The notes below the pieces were generated by a model. It was not told the DNA's origin. It saw nothing but the letters and a program-made list of their open reading frames with translations, and searched no databases. Of a stretch of 64,000 nucleotides of DNA, positions 46,122-55,093 are shown in pieces; position 1 is the stretch's first letter, and every line of letters begins with the position of its first letter. The translations under genes and the position numbers were made by a program. Origin of the DNA: Caulobacter flavus (GTDB lineage: Bacteria > Pseudomonadota > Alphaproteobacteria > Caulobacterales > Caulobacteraceae); NCBI RefSeq assembly GCF_003722335.1, contig NZ_CP026100.1, positions 2,454,001-2,518,000 on the forward strand, read 5' to 3'.

Positions 46122-46940
46122 ATGACCGCCGACACGACACCTCCCAGCCCCTCGGGCGAAATCGTCCGCACGCCGCCTTGCGTGATCCTCAACGCCCCGC
46201 AGCTGGCCGAGAACATCGGCTCGGTCGCCCGGGTCATGGCCAATTTCGGCCTGTACGAGCTGCGGCTGGTCAATCCGCGCGACGGCTGGCCGCAGGAGCG
46301 GGCCTGGGCCAGCGCCTCGGGCGCGAGCTGGCCCCTGGACGACGCCAAGGTGTTCGACACCCTGGCCGAGGCGATCGCCGACCTGCATCTGGTCTACGCC
46401 ACCACGGCCCGCCCGCGCGAGACGCGCCTGCCGGTCTACACCCCGCGCGAATCCGCCGGCCATCTGGCGCAGGAAGTCGAGCAGGGCCGCAAGGTCGGCC
46501 TGCTGTTCGGCGGCGAGCGCGCCGGCCTGGAGACCGACGACATCGCCCTGTGCCAGGCCATCGTCTCGATCCCGATCGACGAGCGCTTCCGTTCGCTGAA
46601 TCTGGCCCAGGCGGTATCGATCAACGCCTACGAATGGAAGATGACGGTCGACGACCGCCCCTGGAAGAAGTTCGAGCTGAACGTCGAGGGGCCGGCCGAC
46701 CAGGCCGCGATGATGGGCCTGTACGAGCACCTGGAGAACGAGCTCGACAAGGCCGGCTTCTATCACCCGCCCGAAAAGAAGCCGTCGATGGTGCGCAACC
46801 TGCGCGTCCCGCTGGCCCGCGCCCGCCTGACCGACCAGGAGGTGCGCACCTTCCGCGGCGTGATCACCGCCCTCTCCAAGGGGCGCGGCCGGGTGCTGGC
46901 CAAGCTGGCCCAGAAGGCGGCGGACAAGGGCGAGGACTGA
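46122..46940 (+). CDS. trmJ: TrmJ-like SPOUT RNA methyltransferase
   Basis: The 272-residue SpoU/TrmH-superfamily protein methylates ribose 2'-OH; the TrmJ group modifies position 32 of tRNAs. SPOUT motifs are visible: NIGSVARVMANFG, LFGGERAGLETDD and SLNLAQAVSINAYEW. The C-terminal helical extension (about 190-272) fits TrmJ. The ATG at 46122 has AAAGGA 7 nt upstream. It is divergent from the lactamase-fold gene (96 bp). Confidence 0.88.
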   Translation: MTADTTPPSPSGEIVRTPPCVILNAPQLAENIGSVARVMANFGLYELRLVNPRDGWPQERAWASASGASWPLDDAKVFDTLAEAIADLHLVYATTARPRETRLPVYTPRESAGHLAQEVEQGRKVGLLFGGERAGLETDDIALCQAIVSIPIDERFRSLNLAQAVSINAYEWKMTVDDRPWKKFELNVEGPADQAAMMGLYEHLENELDKAGFYHPPEKKPSMVRNLRVPLARARLTDQEVRTFRGVITALSKGRGRVLAKLAQKAADKGED

Positions 46941-47117
46941 GCTTCCCCTCACGTTGCGGACGTTTTCGGACCACCTCGCCGCAGTAACCGGTTTCCCACC
47001 TTACGCCGCTTTAATTTCCGCCCTGGCGAAAACGCCGCTATCCAGCCAAAATCTGCAACCACGGTCCAGGTTGTGAGATAGCCGGCGGTAGAGCGCCGGG
47101 GGCGTAGGGTAGGGGGC

Positions 47118-49838
47118 ATGGCGATGGCGCTTGGTGGCGTGCTTCTGCAGGGTTTTGCCGCGGCCTTGACGGTCGGTTCGGTGTCGCCGTCCGAGGCCAG
47201 GCCTCCAGAGGTCAAGGCTCCCGAGACCAAGGCCCCCGAGGCCAAGCCCGAGGATCCCAAGCCCGCGACCATTCCCGTCGTCGAGGCCGAGGACGCGGTC
47301 GTCGAGGGCGTGACCGTGCAGTCGGCGCCGCGCGGCAAGACCGAAGGCCCGGTCGAGCCCGAGGTCTCGCTCGACGAGGCGGCCATCAAGGCCTACGGCG
47401 CGGGTAGCGTCGCCGAGCTGATGACCATGCTGGAACCGCTGACCGTCAGTTCGCGCGGACGGGGCGGCGAGGGGCCGGTGACCCTGGTCAACGGCCAGCG
47501 CATCTCGGGCTTCCAGGAGATCGCCGGCCTGCCGCCCGAGGCGATCCAGCGCATGGACATCCTGCGCGAGGAGGCCGCCCTGGCCTACGGCTATCGCGCC
47601 GACCAGCGGGTGGTGAACATGGTCCTCAAGAAGGACTTCCGCTCGCTGAACCTGGAGGACGAGTTCCGCTTTGCCACCGAGGGCGGGCGCACCTTCAACG
47701 AGCAGAAGGGCAATCTCTTCAAGGTCGACGCCGACGCCCGCTGGACCGTCAACGTTCGCTACCGGCGCGAGACGCCGCTTTACGAGGCCGAGCGCGACAT
47801 CGTCCGCGCCAGCAGCACGCCTTACGACATCCAGGGCAACATCGGCACGCCGACCGGCCCCGAGCTCGATCCGGCCCTGTCGGCCCTGGTCGGCGCGGTG
47901 GTGACCGTGACGCCCGTGCCGGCATCGGTCGCGAGCGGCGCGCCCAGTCTCGCCGACTTCGTCGCCGGGGCCGGAACCGCGGCGACCGACGACCTGACCG
48001 CCGCGCGCACCCTGCTGGCACGGGGCGAGGAGGGCGCGGTCCAGGGCGCCTACACCCGCAACCTGGTGCTGGGCGCGCTGGGCAACGTGACGACGACCTT
48101 CAGCGGCAACGCCGAGAGCACCAGCCGCGTCAGCTACAACGGCCTGACCGGCGTCGGCCTGGCCCTGAAGGCCGACAGCCCGTTCTCGCCCTTCGCCCGG
48201 GACGTGACCCTCTATCGCTATCTCGACGTGCCCGACGCCCTGCGCCGCAAGACCGACACCGACAAGGTCGAGCTGGGCATGACCGCGTTGGGCATGCTGT
48301 CGGGTTGGCGCTGGACGTTCGCCGGCAACTACGACCTGACCGACAGCGCCACGCGCACCGGCCGGGGTCTCGACACCGCGGCCTATCGCGCGGCGGTGGC
48401 GGCCAGCGACCCGAGCGTCAATCCGTTCGCCCCGATCCCGCGCGACCTGCTGCGCTACGCCGCCCAGGACACCGCCGACTCCATCACCACCAACGCCAGG
48501 GCCGAGCTGACCATGAACGGCACGGTCGCGCAGCTGCCGGCCGGGCGCCTGCGCGCCACGCTGAAGGGCGGGGTCGACAGCCGCAAGGTCGAGTCCGAGA
48601 GCGTGCGCTCGAGCGTCTTCACCCGCCGCACCCTGGTCCGCGACCGGGGCACGCTTTCGGCCAGCGCCGACGCGCCGATCGCCGAGCGCGACGGGGTGCT
48701 GGGCTTCCTGGGCGGGGTGTCGGTGAACGGCAACGTGCTGTACGAGCAGTTCTCCGACATCGGCGGCCTGATGACGGCGGGCGGCGGCCTCTCGTGGTCG
48801 CCGATCAAGCGCATGAACCTGTCGCTGAACTACAGCACCGAAGAGGGCGAGCCCTCGCCCCAGCAGGTCAACGACCCCGTGCTTCTGACGCCCAACGTGG
48901 CGATGTACGACTTCGCCACCAACCAGACGGTCAACGTCACCCGCATCGAGGGCGGCAATCCGAACCTGGGCGCCGACAGCCGCCAGGTCGTCAAGCTGGG
49001 CTTCAGCTACCGGCCGTTCGAGAAGCGCGAGCTGTCCCTGTGGGGCAACTACACGGCCAGCCGCGTCGAGGATCAGATCGCCAGCTTCCCGGCCGTCTCG
49101 CCGGAGCTGGAGGCGGCCTTCCCCAGCCGCTTCGTGCGCGACGCCGCGGGGCGGCTGACCTCGGTCGACACCCGGCCGGTGAACTTCGCTCACGCCGACC
49201 GCCAGGAACTGCGCTGGGGCCTGAACTACAACCTGCGCTGGGGCGGTCCGCCGCCGCCTGCCGCCGGCGCACGGCCGGGCGGCGCCCCGCGTCCCGGCGG
49301 CGGGGGCGGGCAGGCCGGCGGACCCGGCGGCATGATGCGGCCGGGCGGTGCGCCGGGGCAGGGCTTCCTGAACGTCTCGCTGAACCATCTGTGGCGGCTG
49401 CAGGACGAGGTGGTGATCCGCGATGGCATGACCCCGCTCGACCTGCTGGACGGCGCCTCGCTGGGCCGGCGGGGCGGTACGCCGCGCCACGAGGTCAACC
49501 TGCAGGCCAACCTGACCAAGGACGGCCTGGGCTGCGGCCTGCGCAGCGCCTGGCGCTCGGCCACCTGGGTCGACGGCGGTCCGCGCGGCGACGATCTGTT
49601 CTTCGCCGACATCCCGACCGTCAGCCTGTCGGGCTTCGCCGACCTGGGGCAACGCAAGGACCTGGTGCAGCGCTACGACTGGCTGAAGGGCTCGCGCGTG
49701 ACCCTGGCGGTCGACAACCTGTTCGACGAGAAGCAGCAGGTCCGCGACGACCAGGGCCGCACGCCGCAGGCCTATCAGGAGGACTACATGGACGCCATGG
49801 GGCGGACCGTGCGCCTGAGCCTGAGGAAGCTGCTCTGA
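47118..49838 (+). CDS. TonB-dependent receptor with Pro/Gly-rich loop
   Basis: The protein is about 906 residues. A hydrophobic leader (1-27) is followed by a KAPE/KPEDPKP-rich linker (about 28-50), a plug domain (about 65-180: VSSRGRGGEGPVTLVNGQRISG) and a beta barrel to a C-terminal SLRKLL. Residues about 709-749 are a low-complexity Pro/Gly/Ala insert lying between strands. There is no STN domain, so it is likely a transporter only. The ligand is not apparent. ATG 47118 and 47124 are both possible. It stands alone with palindromic repeats on its 3' side. Confidence 0.85.
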   Translation: MAMALGGVLLQGFAAALTVGSVSPSEARPPEVKAPETKAPEAKPEDPKPATIPVVEAEDAVVEGVTVQSAPRGKTEGPVEPEVSLDEAAIKAYGAGSVAELMTMLEPLTVSSRGRGGEGPVTLVNGQRISGFQEIAGLPPEAIQRMDILREEAALAYGYRADQRVVNMVLKKDFRSLNLEDEFRFATEGGRTFNEQKGNLFKVDADARWTVNVRYRRETPLYEAERDIVRASSTPYDIQGNIGTPTGPELDPALSALVGAVVTVTPVPASVASGAPSLADFVAGAGTAATDDLTAARTLLARGEEGAVQGAYTRNLVLGALGNVTTTFSGNAESTSRVSYNGLTGVGLALKADSPFSPFARDVTLYRYLDVPDALRRKTDTDKVELGMTALGMLSGWRWTFAGNYDLTDSATRTGRGLDTAAYRAAVAASDPSVNPFAPIPRDLLRYAAQDTADSITTNARAELTMNGTVAQLPAGRLRATLKGGVDSRKVESESVRSSVFTRRTLVRDRGTLSASADAPIAERDGVLGFLGGVSVNGNVLYEQFSDIGGLMTAGGGLSWSPIKRMNLSLNYSTEEGEPSPQQVNDPVLLTPNVAMYDFATNQTVNVTRIEGGNPNLGADSRQVVKLGFSYRPFEKRELSLWGNYTASRVEDQIASFPAVSPELEAAFPSRFVRDAAGRLTSVDTRPVNFAHADRQELRWGLNYNLRWGGPPPPAAGARPGGAPRPGGGGGQAGGPGGMMRPGGAPGQGFLNVSLNHLWRLQDEVVIRDGMTPLDLLDGASLGRRGGTPRHEVNLQANLTKDGLGCGLRSAWRSATWVDGGPRGDDLFFADIPTVSLSGFADLGQRKDLVQRYDWLKGSRVTLAVDNLFDEKQQVRDDQGRTPQAYQEDYMDAMGRTVRLSLRKLL

Positions 49839-49850
49839 TTAAAGTCAAAA

Positions 49851-49970
49851 CCCCTCCCCCTTGATGGGGGAGGGGCAGGGGTGGGGGTGTGACGACGTCG
49901 GACGCCATGCGCGGCTGCCAGCGCCGTGGCTCACCCCCATCCCCGACCCTTCCCCCATAAGGGGGAAGGG
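49851..49970. repeat. Palindromic intergenic element, family 1 (copy A)
   Basis: The 120-bp element is bounded by two hairpins with perfect 10-bp stems: CCCCTCCCCC/GGGGGAGGGG around TTGAT on the left and CCCTTCCCCC/GGGGGAAGGG around ATAA on the right. Inner arms (GGGGTGGGGGT and ACCCCCATCCCC) are also inverted. It fills the gap between the TonB receptor and the LysR gene ends. A second copy lies at 52081-52214 in the same orientation. Confidence 0.85.
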
Positions 49971-49973
49971 AGC

Positions 49974-50843
49974 CTATCCCAATCCCCGCTCCAGGTGCTC
50001 GACCAGCAGCCGCACCTTGGCCGGCAGCAGGCGCAGGTGCGGATAGACCGCCCAGACGCCCTCGTCGGCGGGGGTGTTGTCTTCCAGCAGCGGGACCAGC
50101 CGGCCGTCGGCTATGGCCGGGTCGACGTAGAAGTTGGGCAACTGGCAGATCCCCAGGCCCTGCAGAGCAGCGTCCAGCACCGCCTGGCCGCTGTTGCAGC
50201 GGAAGCGGCCCTGGGGCTTGAAGGCGATCTCTCGTTCGCCCTCGCGCAGCGGCCAGGCGTCGGTCGCGCCCAGCACGCAGGCGTGGCTCTCCAGAGCGGC
50301 GATCGTCGTCGGCGCGCCGGCCCGGTCCAGATAGGCCGGGGCCGCGCAAAGGCGGCGGGTGCGCGAAGCCAGGCGCTTGGCGATCAGGCGGCTGTCGGTC
50401 AGCCGGCCGAAGCGGATGGCCAGGTCGAAGCCCTCGTTGACGATGTCGCGCACCGCGTCGTCCAGCTCCAGGTGCACCGACAGCTTGGGGTGGGCCAGCA
50501 TGAAGGCGTTGACCGCCGGGGCCACGTAGCGCTCGCCATAGGCGCTCGAGCAGGTCATGCGCAGCAGCCCCTTGACCTCGCCGTCCTCCTCGCCGACCGC
50601 GGCCAGGGCCTCGTCGCGGTCGTGGATCAGCTCGCGGCAGCGGGCCAGGAACGCCCGGCCGGCGTCGGTCAGGCTGACCCGGCGCGTGGTGCGATAGAGC
50701 AGGCGGGTCTGCAGCCGCTCCTCCAGCCGGGCCACCTCGCGACTGACGCCCGAGGTCGACAGGCCCAGCCGCCGCGCGGCCTGGGAGAAGCTCTCGGCCT
50801 CGGCCGTGGCCACGAACTCGTCGATCCCGTCCCAGCGGCTCAT
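49974..50843 (-). CDS. LysR-family transcriptional regulator
   Basis: The 289-residue protein has an N-terminal winged helix-turn-helix (about 3-62: [27 protein letters not shown]) and a C-terminal periplasmic-binding-protein-like effector domain (about 88-289). It belongs to the large CrgA/DsdC-like group with the [15 protein letters not shown] pattern. It is divergent from frmA with 114 bp between starts; the interval has a dyad with a T-N11-A core. It probably controls frmA-frmB in response to a formaldehyde-related effector, which is inference from position. Confidence 0.9.
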   Translation of the reverse strand: MSRWDGIDEFVATAEAESFSQAARRLGLSTSGVSREVARLEERLQTRLLYRTTRRVSLTDAGRAFLARCRELIHDRDEALAAVGEEDGEVKGLLRMTCSSAYGERYVAPAVNAFMLAHPKLSVHLELDDAVRDIVNEGFDLAIRFGRLTDSRLIAKRLASRTRRLCAAPAYLDRAGAPTTIAALESHACVLGATDAWPLREGEREIAFKPQGRFRCNSGQAVLDAALQGLGICQLPNFYVDPAIADGRLVPLLEDNTPADEGVWAVYPHLRLLPAKVRLLVEHLERGLG

Positions 50844-50859
50844 AGGGTGGTGGTGCGCT

Positions 50860-50883
50860 CATTGTCCCGATGTGGCAACAATG
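50860..50883. promoter_or_regulatory. Candidate LysR operator between the regulator and frmA
   Basis: CATTGT (50860-50865) and ACAATG (50878-50883) form a perfect inverted repeat separated by 12 bases, with the T-N11-A arrangement (T50865, A50877) expected for LysR-type binding sites. It sits 17 bp from the lysR start and 75 bp from the frmA start. Confidence 0.65.
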
Positions 50884-50957
50884 TTTTGCACGGTGCGGGA
50901 TTATCGCCGGGCCCGCATCGGCGTACCACAATGGCCGAGACCTTATCGGAGCCTGCC

Positions 50958-52067
50958 ATGAAGACCCGCGCCGCCGTCGCTTTCGAAGCCAAGAAGCCGC
51001 TGGAGATCGTCGAGGTCGACCTGGAAGGCCCCAAGGCCGGCGAGGTCCTGATCGAGATCAAGGCCACCGGCGTCTGCCACACCGACGCCTACACCCTGGA
51101 CGGCCTGGACAGCGAAGGCCTGTTCCCGTCGATCCTGGGCCACGAGGGCGCGGGCGTGGTGGTCGAGGTCGGCCCCGGCGTCACCAGCCTGGCGGTCGGC
51201 GACCACGTGATCCCGCTCTACACGCCCGAATGCCGCCAGTGCAAAAGCTGCCTTTCGGGCAAGACCAACCTCTGCACGGCCATCCGCGCCACCCAAGGCA
51301 AGGGCCTGATGCCGGACGGCACCAGCCGCTTCTCCTACAAAGGCCAGACCATCCACCACTACATGGGCTGCTCGACCTTCTCGAACTACACCGTGCTGCC
51401 CGAGATCGCCGTGGCCCGCATCCGCAAGGACGCTCCGTTCAAGACCGCCTGCTACTGCGGCTGCGGCGTGACCACGGGCGTGGGCGCGGTGACCAACACC
51501 GCCAAGGTCGAGCCGGGCGCCAACGCCATCGTCTTCGGCCTGGGCGGCATCGGCCTCAACGTCATCCAGGGCCTGAAGCTGGTCGGCGCCAACATGATCG
51601 TAGGCGTGGACCTGAACCCGGATCGCGAGGCGTGGGGCCGCAAGTTCGGCATGACCCACTTCGTCAATCCCAAGGACGTCTCGGGCGACCTGGTCGCCCA
51701 TCTGGTGGCCCTGACTGACGGCGGCGCCGACTACACCTTCGACGCCACCGGCAACACCACGGTCATGCGCCAGGCGCTGGAAGCCTGCCATCGCGGCTGG
51801 GGCGAAAGCATCATCATCGGCGTGGCCGAGGCCGGCAAGGAGATCGCCACCCGTCCGTTCCAGCTGGTCACCGGCCGGGTCTGGAAGGGCACGGCCTTCG
51901 GCGGCGCGCGGGGCCGCACCGACACGCCCAAGATCGTCGATTGGTACATGGACGGAAAGATCCAGATCGACCCGATGATCACCCACGTCCTGCCGCTGGA
52001 GCGCATCAACGAGGCCTTCGACCTGATGCACAAGGGCGAGAGCATCCGCACCGTGGTGACGTTCTAA
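50958..52067 (+). CDS. frmA: S-(hydroxymethyl)glutathione dehydrogenase (class III alcohol dehydrogenase)
   Basis: The 369-residue zinc alcohol dehydrogenase oxidises S-hydroxymethylglutathione to S-formylglutathione with NAD in formaldehyde detoxification. Catalytic zinc ligands are Cys in GVCHTD, His in LGHEGAG and Cys in YCGCGVTTG. The four structural zinc cysteines lie in [15 protein letters not shown]. The Rossmann motif is GLGGIGLN. The ATG at 50958 begins [11 protein letters not shown] and has GGAG 7 nt upstream; an in-frame ATG slightly upstream is less likely. frmB follows after a repeat element. Confidence 0.97.
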   Translation: MKTRAAVAFEAKKPLEIVEVDLEGPKAGEVLIEIKATGVCHTDAYTLDGLDSEGLFPSILGHEGAGVVVEVGPGVTSLAVGDHVIPLYTPECRQCKSCLSGKTNLCTAIRATQGKGLMPDGTSRFSYKGQTIHHYMGCSTFSNYTVLPEIAVARIRKDAPFKTACYCGCGVTTGVGAVTNTAKVEPGANAIVFGLGGIGLNVIQGLKLVGANMIVGVDLNPDREAWGRKFGMTHFVNPKDVSGDLVAHLVALTDGGADYTFDATGNTTVMRQALEACHRGWGESIIIGVAEAGKEIATRPFQLVTGRVWKGTAFGGARGRTDTPKIVDWYMDGKIQIDPMITHVLPLERINEAFDLMHKGESIRTVVTF

Positions 52068-52080
52068 ATCTTCAACTCCA

Positions 52081-52214
52081 CCCCTCCCCCTTGACGGGGA
52101 GGGGCAGGGGTGGGGGTCACACCCCCGCGTCAGAACCTTGGCGCGGCCGTGGTGATGTCCGCCGCCGCTGCTCACCCCCATCCCCGACCCTTCCCCCATC
52201 AAGGGGAAGGGGGA
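52081..52214. repeat. Palindromic intergenic element, family 1 (copy B)
   Basis: The 134-bp element matches copy A at both ends (left stem CCCCTCCCC/GGGGAGGGG, right stem CCCTTCCCC/GGGGAAGGG, inner CAGGGGTGGGGGT and TCACCCCCATCCCCGACC), with a diverged centre. It occupies nearly the whole frmA-frmB gap. Its right edge (ggggaagggggagacgcgatc) runs directly into the frmB start and supplies the purine-rich ribosome binding site. Confidence 0.85.
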
Positions 52215-52223
52215 GACGCGATC

Positions 52224-53069
52224 ATGGTCGAGATCCTCAACACCCACCGCACCCAGGGCGGGACGCTGCGCTACTGCCGGCACGACAGCGCCAGCACCGG
52301 CACGCCGATGAAGTTCAGCGTCTGGGTTCCGCCCCAAGCAAAGGATGGCGGGGAGGGGCCGTTCCCCTATCTCGTCTGGCTGTCGGGCCTGACCTGCACC
52401 GAGGACAACTTCACCACCAAGGCCGGCGCCTATGCCTGGGCGGCCAGGCACGGCGTGGCCATCGTCGCGCCCGACACCAGCCCGCGCGGTGAAGGCGTGG
52501 CCGATGACCCAGCCTACGACCTGGGGCAGGGCGCGGGCTTCTATGTCGACGCCACCGAAGAGCCGTGGGCGCCGCATTTCCAGATGTACTCCTACGTCAC
52601 CAAGGATCTGCTGGAGGCCGTCGACGCCGCCTTCCCGCTGGATCCGGCCCGGCGGGGGATCTTCGGGCACTCCATGGGCGGCCATGGCGCCCTGACCATC
52701 GCCCTGCGCAATCCGGGCCTGTTCAAGTCGGTCAGCGCCTTCTCGCCGATCGTCTCGCCGCTGAACTGCCCCTGGGGCGACAAGGCCCTGACCGCCTATC
52801 TCGGCCCAGACCGCGCCGCCTGGCGCGCCCACGACGCCTGCGCCCTGATCGAGGACGGCTTCGGCGAAGGCTTCGACGAGATCCTGGTCGACCAGGGCCT
52901 GGCCGACAGCTTCCTGGAAAACCAGCTGAAGCCCGAACTGCTGGAAGAGGCCGGCGCCGAGGCCCGGCTGAAGGTCACCGTCCGCCGCCAGGAAGGCTAC
53001 GACCACAGCTACTTCTTCATCGCCAGCTTCATCGGCGACCACATCGACTGGCACGCGGCGCGGCTGTAG
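52224..53069 (+). CDS. frmB: S-formylglutathione hydrolase
   Basis: The 281-residue esterase-D-type alpha/beta hydrolase releases formate and glutathione from S-formylglutathione, completing the pathway begun by FrmA. The triad is visible: nucleophile in GHSMGGHGA, Asp near ILVDQG and His in GYDHSYFF. The LVWLSGLTCTEDNF block is the conserved oxyanion region. The ATG at 52224 has a GGGGGAG box 10 nt upstream contributed by the repeat. It converges with the lysozyme-like gene, 13 bp between stops. Confidence 0.95.
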   Translation: MVEILNTHRTQGGTLRYCRHDSASTGTPMKFSVWVPPQAKDGGEGPFPYLVWLSGLTCTEDNFTTKAGAYAWAARHGVAIVAPDTSPRGEGVADDPAYDLGQGAGFYVDATEEPWAPHFQMYSYVTKDLLEAVDAAFPLDPARRGIFGHSMGGHGALTIALRNPGLFKSVSAFSPIVSPLNCPWGDKALTAYLGPDRAAWRAHDACALIEDGFGEGFDEILVDQGLADSFLENQLKPELLEEAGAEARLKVTVRRQEGYDHSYFFIASFIGDHIDWHAARL

Positions 53070-53082
53070 CCGGCGTCACGCT

Positions 53083-53886
53083 TCAGAACTGGCCGCTGAA
53101 GTCGAACAGCTGGCCGTTGATCCAGCCCTTGCGGAAGGCCAGGGCGCCCTTGCGGTTCATCACCACGCCGCGCGCCTTGGCGCTGCTGAGCGAGGCGCGC
53201 AGGTAGCTGAGCACGAACAGCTCCAGGTCGGCGGCCGCGACCTTGTCGCGCCACAGGCCGGCGTTCTTGATGCAGTCGACGCGGCCCCACCAGGCGGCCG
53301 GGGCGGCCAGCAGCCAGTCGCAGACCACGTCGTCGGCCTTGCCCGGCGTCGAGGTCTTGATGAACTGGGTCACGTCGTCGTGGTCGAGCCCCTTGAGGCT
53401 GCCGTTCTGGGTGACCAGGTCGAAGAACCAGATCAGCTCCTGCAGGCTGCGCGCGGGCCGGCCGGCGGCCAGCGCCCAGGCCGTGGCCAGGGCGTCGGCC
53501 TTGGCGGCCACGACCTTGATGCGGCTGAACTGCTGGGCCTTCATCTCGGGCGAGCCCATCAGGGCCGCCAGCTCCTTCTTGGGAACGGCCTTCAGCTGGG
53601 CGCCGGTCTGCCACTGGCGCACGGTCGCCAGGCCTTGGGCGACGCCGCTGTTGCAGGCCTGCCAGAGCTGGGCCCCGATCGTCGGCGCCTCGCGCAGGAC
53701 CACCGGCTTGCCGACCGCCAGCACCAGCGGCTGCAGCGAGGCCGAGCCGATGTTCCACTGCAGCACGCCGCAGGAGATGCCCATGCCGTCGAAGTCGCCC
53801 GTGACGCCCCGCCAGGGATCGCCGGCGTTCTCGAAGCGGCCCGTCACGGCCACCGCCGTGTTGATCTCGGCGTCGGTCACGGCCAT
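53083..53886 (-). CDS. Putative lysozyme-superfamily (chitosanase-like) protein without signal peptide
   Basis: The 267-residue protein opens with VTGRFENAGDPW and GDFDGMGISCGVLQWNIG. This Glu...Asp and GxLQWN arrangement resembles the catalytic region of lysozyme-fold glycosidases such as GH46 chitosanases and some peptidoglycan hydrolases. The rest is helical. No export signal or membrane helix is present, so release would need lysis, a holin-like route or another secretion path. The ATG at 53886 has GGGGGAG 6 nt upstream. Family assignment is by pattern only and is tentative. Confidence 0.55.
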   Translation of the reverse strand: MAVTDAEINTAVAVTGRFENAGDPWRGVTGDFDGMGISCGVLQWNIGSASLQPLVLAVGKPVVLREAPTIGAQLWQACNSGVAQGLATVRQWQTGAQLKAVPKKELAALMGSPEMKAQQFSRIKVVAAKADALATAWALAAGRPARSLQELIWFFDLVTQNGSLKGLDHDDVTQFIKTSTPGKADDVVCDWLLAAPAAWWGRVDCIKNAGLWRDKVAAADLELFVLSYLRASLSSAKARGVVMNRKGALAFRKGWINGQLFDFSGQF

Positions 53887-54063
53887 GTCGCGCTCCCCCT
53901 TTTGGCGATAATCAGAAAATACACTCATCGCGCGATATTGTCATTCGAACCCGTCAGGCGCGCGACGCGCCACGGTTGTGAACTTTCGGTAATTCATCCC
54001 GGGTTCAGCCGAAGGATCCTCCTCTGAGCCAAGGCCAAGTTCGGTCGTAGAGGGGTGTTCAAC

Positions 54064-54456
54064 ATGCAGAAGAAACTGGCCGTATTGGCCCTGGTCGTCG
54101 CCGCGGGCCTGTCGACCTCGGCCTGCGTCATCATCGACGCCGACGACGGCGGCAAGCGCGACGTCTCGGTGAAGATCAACGACGGCGCCGACTCGCTGGA
54201 GCCGGTCTATGGCGTGGCGCTCGAGAAGGGCGAACTGGTGGCGCGGGTGTCGTCGAACGGCTGCACCAAGGCCGAGGACTTCAAGGTCACTGCCGATCGT
54301 CGCGACAGCGGCGTCGCCGTCACCCTGACCCGCGAGCGTCCCGACCTCTGCCGCGCTCTCGTGCCGGAAGGCAAGGAAGTGCGCTTCGACCTCGACGCCA
54401 TGGGCGTGCAGCGCACCGACAAGGTGCGGGTCCGCAACCCGCTGCAGCGGGCCTAA
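54064..54456 (+). CDS. Small exported protein, possibly a lipoprotein
   Basis: The 130-residue protein has an N-terminal signal (KKLAVLALVVAAGLSTSAC) with a non-standard lipobox at Cys21. The mature domain is beta-rich, with two cysteines (NGCTK, DLCRAL) that could pair. I recognise no family. The ATG at 54064 has GAGGGG 9 nt upstream; GTG 54055 is in frame but poorly spaced. The 177-bp region upstream holds no other gene. Confidence 0.7.
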   Translation: MQKKLAVLALVVAAGLSTSACVIIDADDGGKRDVSVKINDGADSLEPVYGVALEKGELVARVSSNGCTKAEDFKVTADRRDSGVAVTLTRERPDLCRALVPEGKEVRFDLDAMGVQRTDKVRVRNPLQRA

Positions 54457-54480
54457 ATTACGCTTGTCGATCACTTGCCG

Positions 54481-54513
54481 CCGCGCCACTCTCGCTTCGA
54501 GAGAGAGGCGCGG
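54481..54513 (+). promoter_or_regulatory. Hairpin directly abutting the start of the ExbD-like gene
   Basis: CCGCGCC (54481-54487) pairs with GGCGCGG (54507-54513), with an inner CTCTCG-CTT-CGAGAG helix. The structure ends at the base before ATG 54514 and contains the GAGAGAGG purine run that would serve as ribosome binding site. It may limit translation or end the upstream transcript. Confidence 0.4.
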
Positions 54514-54945
54514 ATGGCTCAGCGACTGGCGGGACGGTTCGAGGCAAGGCCGATGAAGGCGCCGAACCTGGCGCCGATGATCGGCGTGCTCATGGCGGTG
54601 TTCGCCGGGGGTGTCGGCTTGGCCGGCGCGGCCGGGACGACGACGTCCGTGGAACTGCCGCTGGTCGCCTCCATCTATTGCGGGCCCGCGCGACACGCGA
54701 CCGTGCTGGCCGTCGGGGCGGGCGGAGCCCTCAGCTTCGAAGGGCGGGCGATCGAGACGGAAGCGCTGGACGCGGCGTTGGCCAAGCTGGCGGCCGCCGA
54801 TCACCGGCTGGCCATCTGGGCGCGCCCCGATACCGGCTATGGCGTCATCCAGCCATTGATCACAGCCGCTGGCCGGGCGGGCGTCGGCGTCGACCTGATC
54901 TCGACGAACGCTTATCCCGAGCCGCCGGACCGGACCTCGCGTTGA
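54514..54945 (+). CDS. ExbD/TolR-like protein lacking the membrane aspartate
   Basis: The protein is about 143 residues. One membrane helix (about 22-42) follows a basic N-terminus, then a periplasmic domain with the ExbD strand-helix pattern (ALSFEGRAIETEALDAALAKL, RPDTGYGVIQPLITAAGRAGV). In ExbD/TolR the helix begins NxxPLIDVLL with an essential Asp; here it reads NLAPMIGVLM, with Gly24 at that position. No exbB/tolQ gene is adjacent. It is therefore probably inactive in proton coupling. An internal ATG at 54553 is an alternative start. Confidence 0.65.
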   Translation: MAQRLAGRFEARPMKAPNLAPMIGVLMAVFAGGVGLAGAAGTTTSVELPLVASIYCGPARHATVLAVGAGGALSFEGRAIETEALDAALAKLAAADHRLAIWARPDTGYGVIQPLITAAGRAGVGVDLISTNAYPEPPDRTSR

Positions 54946-55093
54946 CTCTCGCTCCTCCCTCCGCCATAAACCGCGCCTTCACGCTGCCGGCTCGCCGCGC
55001 GGCGCGATAGCTTCATGACGGAATGACCCGAAGCCGCCGTTGAAATCGCCCTCCCTCGGGAGGACCGGCCCGGATCGACATAAAGAGTGACCT

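Noticed and set aside
54055..54063. GTG start for the small exported protein at 54 kb
   Set aside because: The GAGGGG box is only one base from this GTG; the ATG at 54064 has proper spacing.
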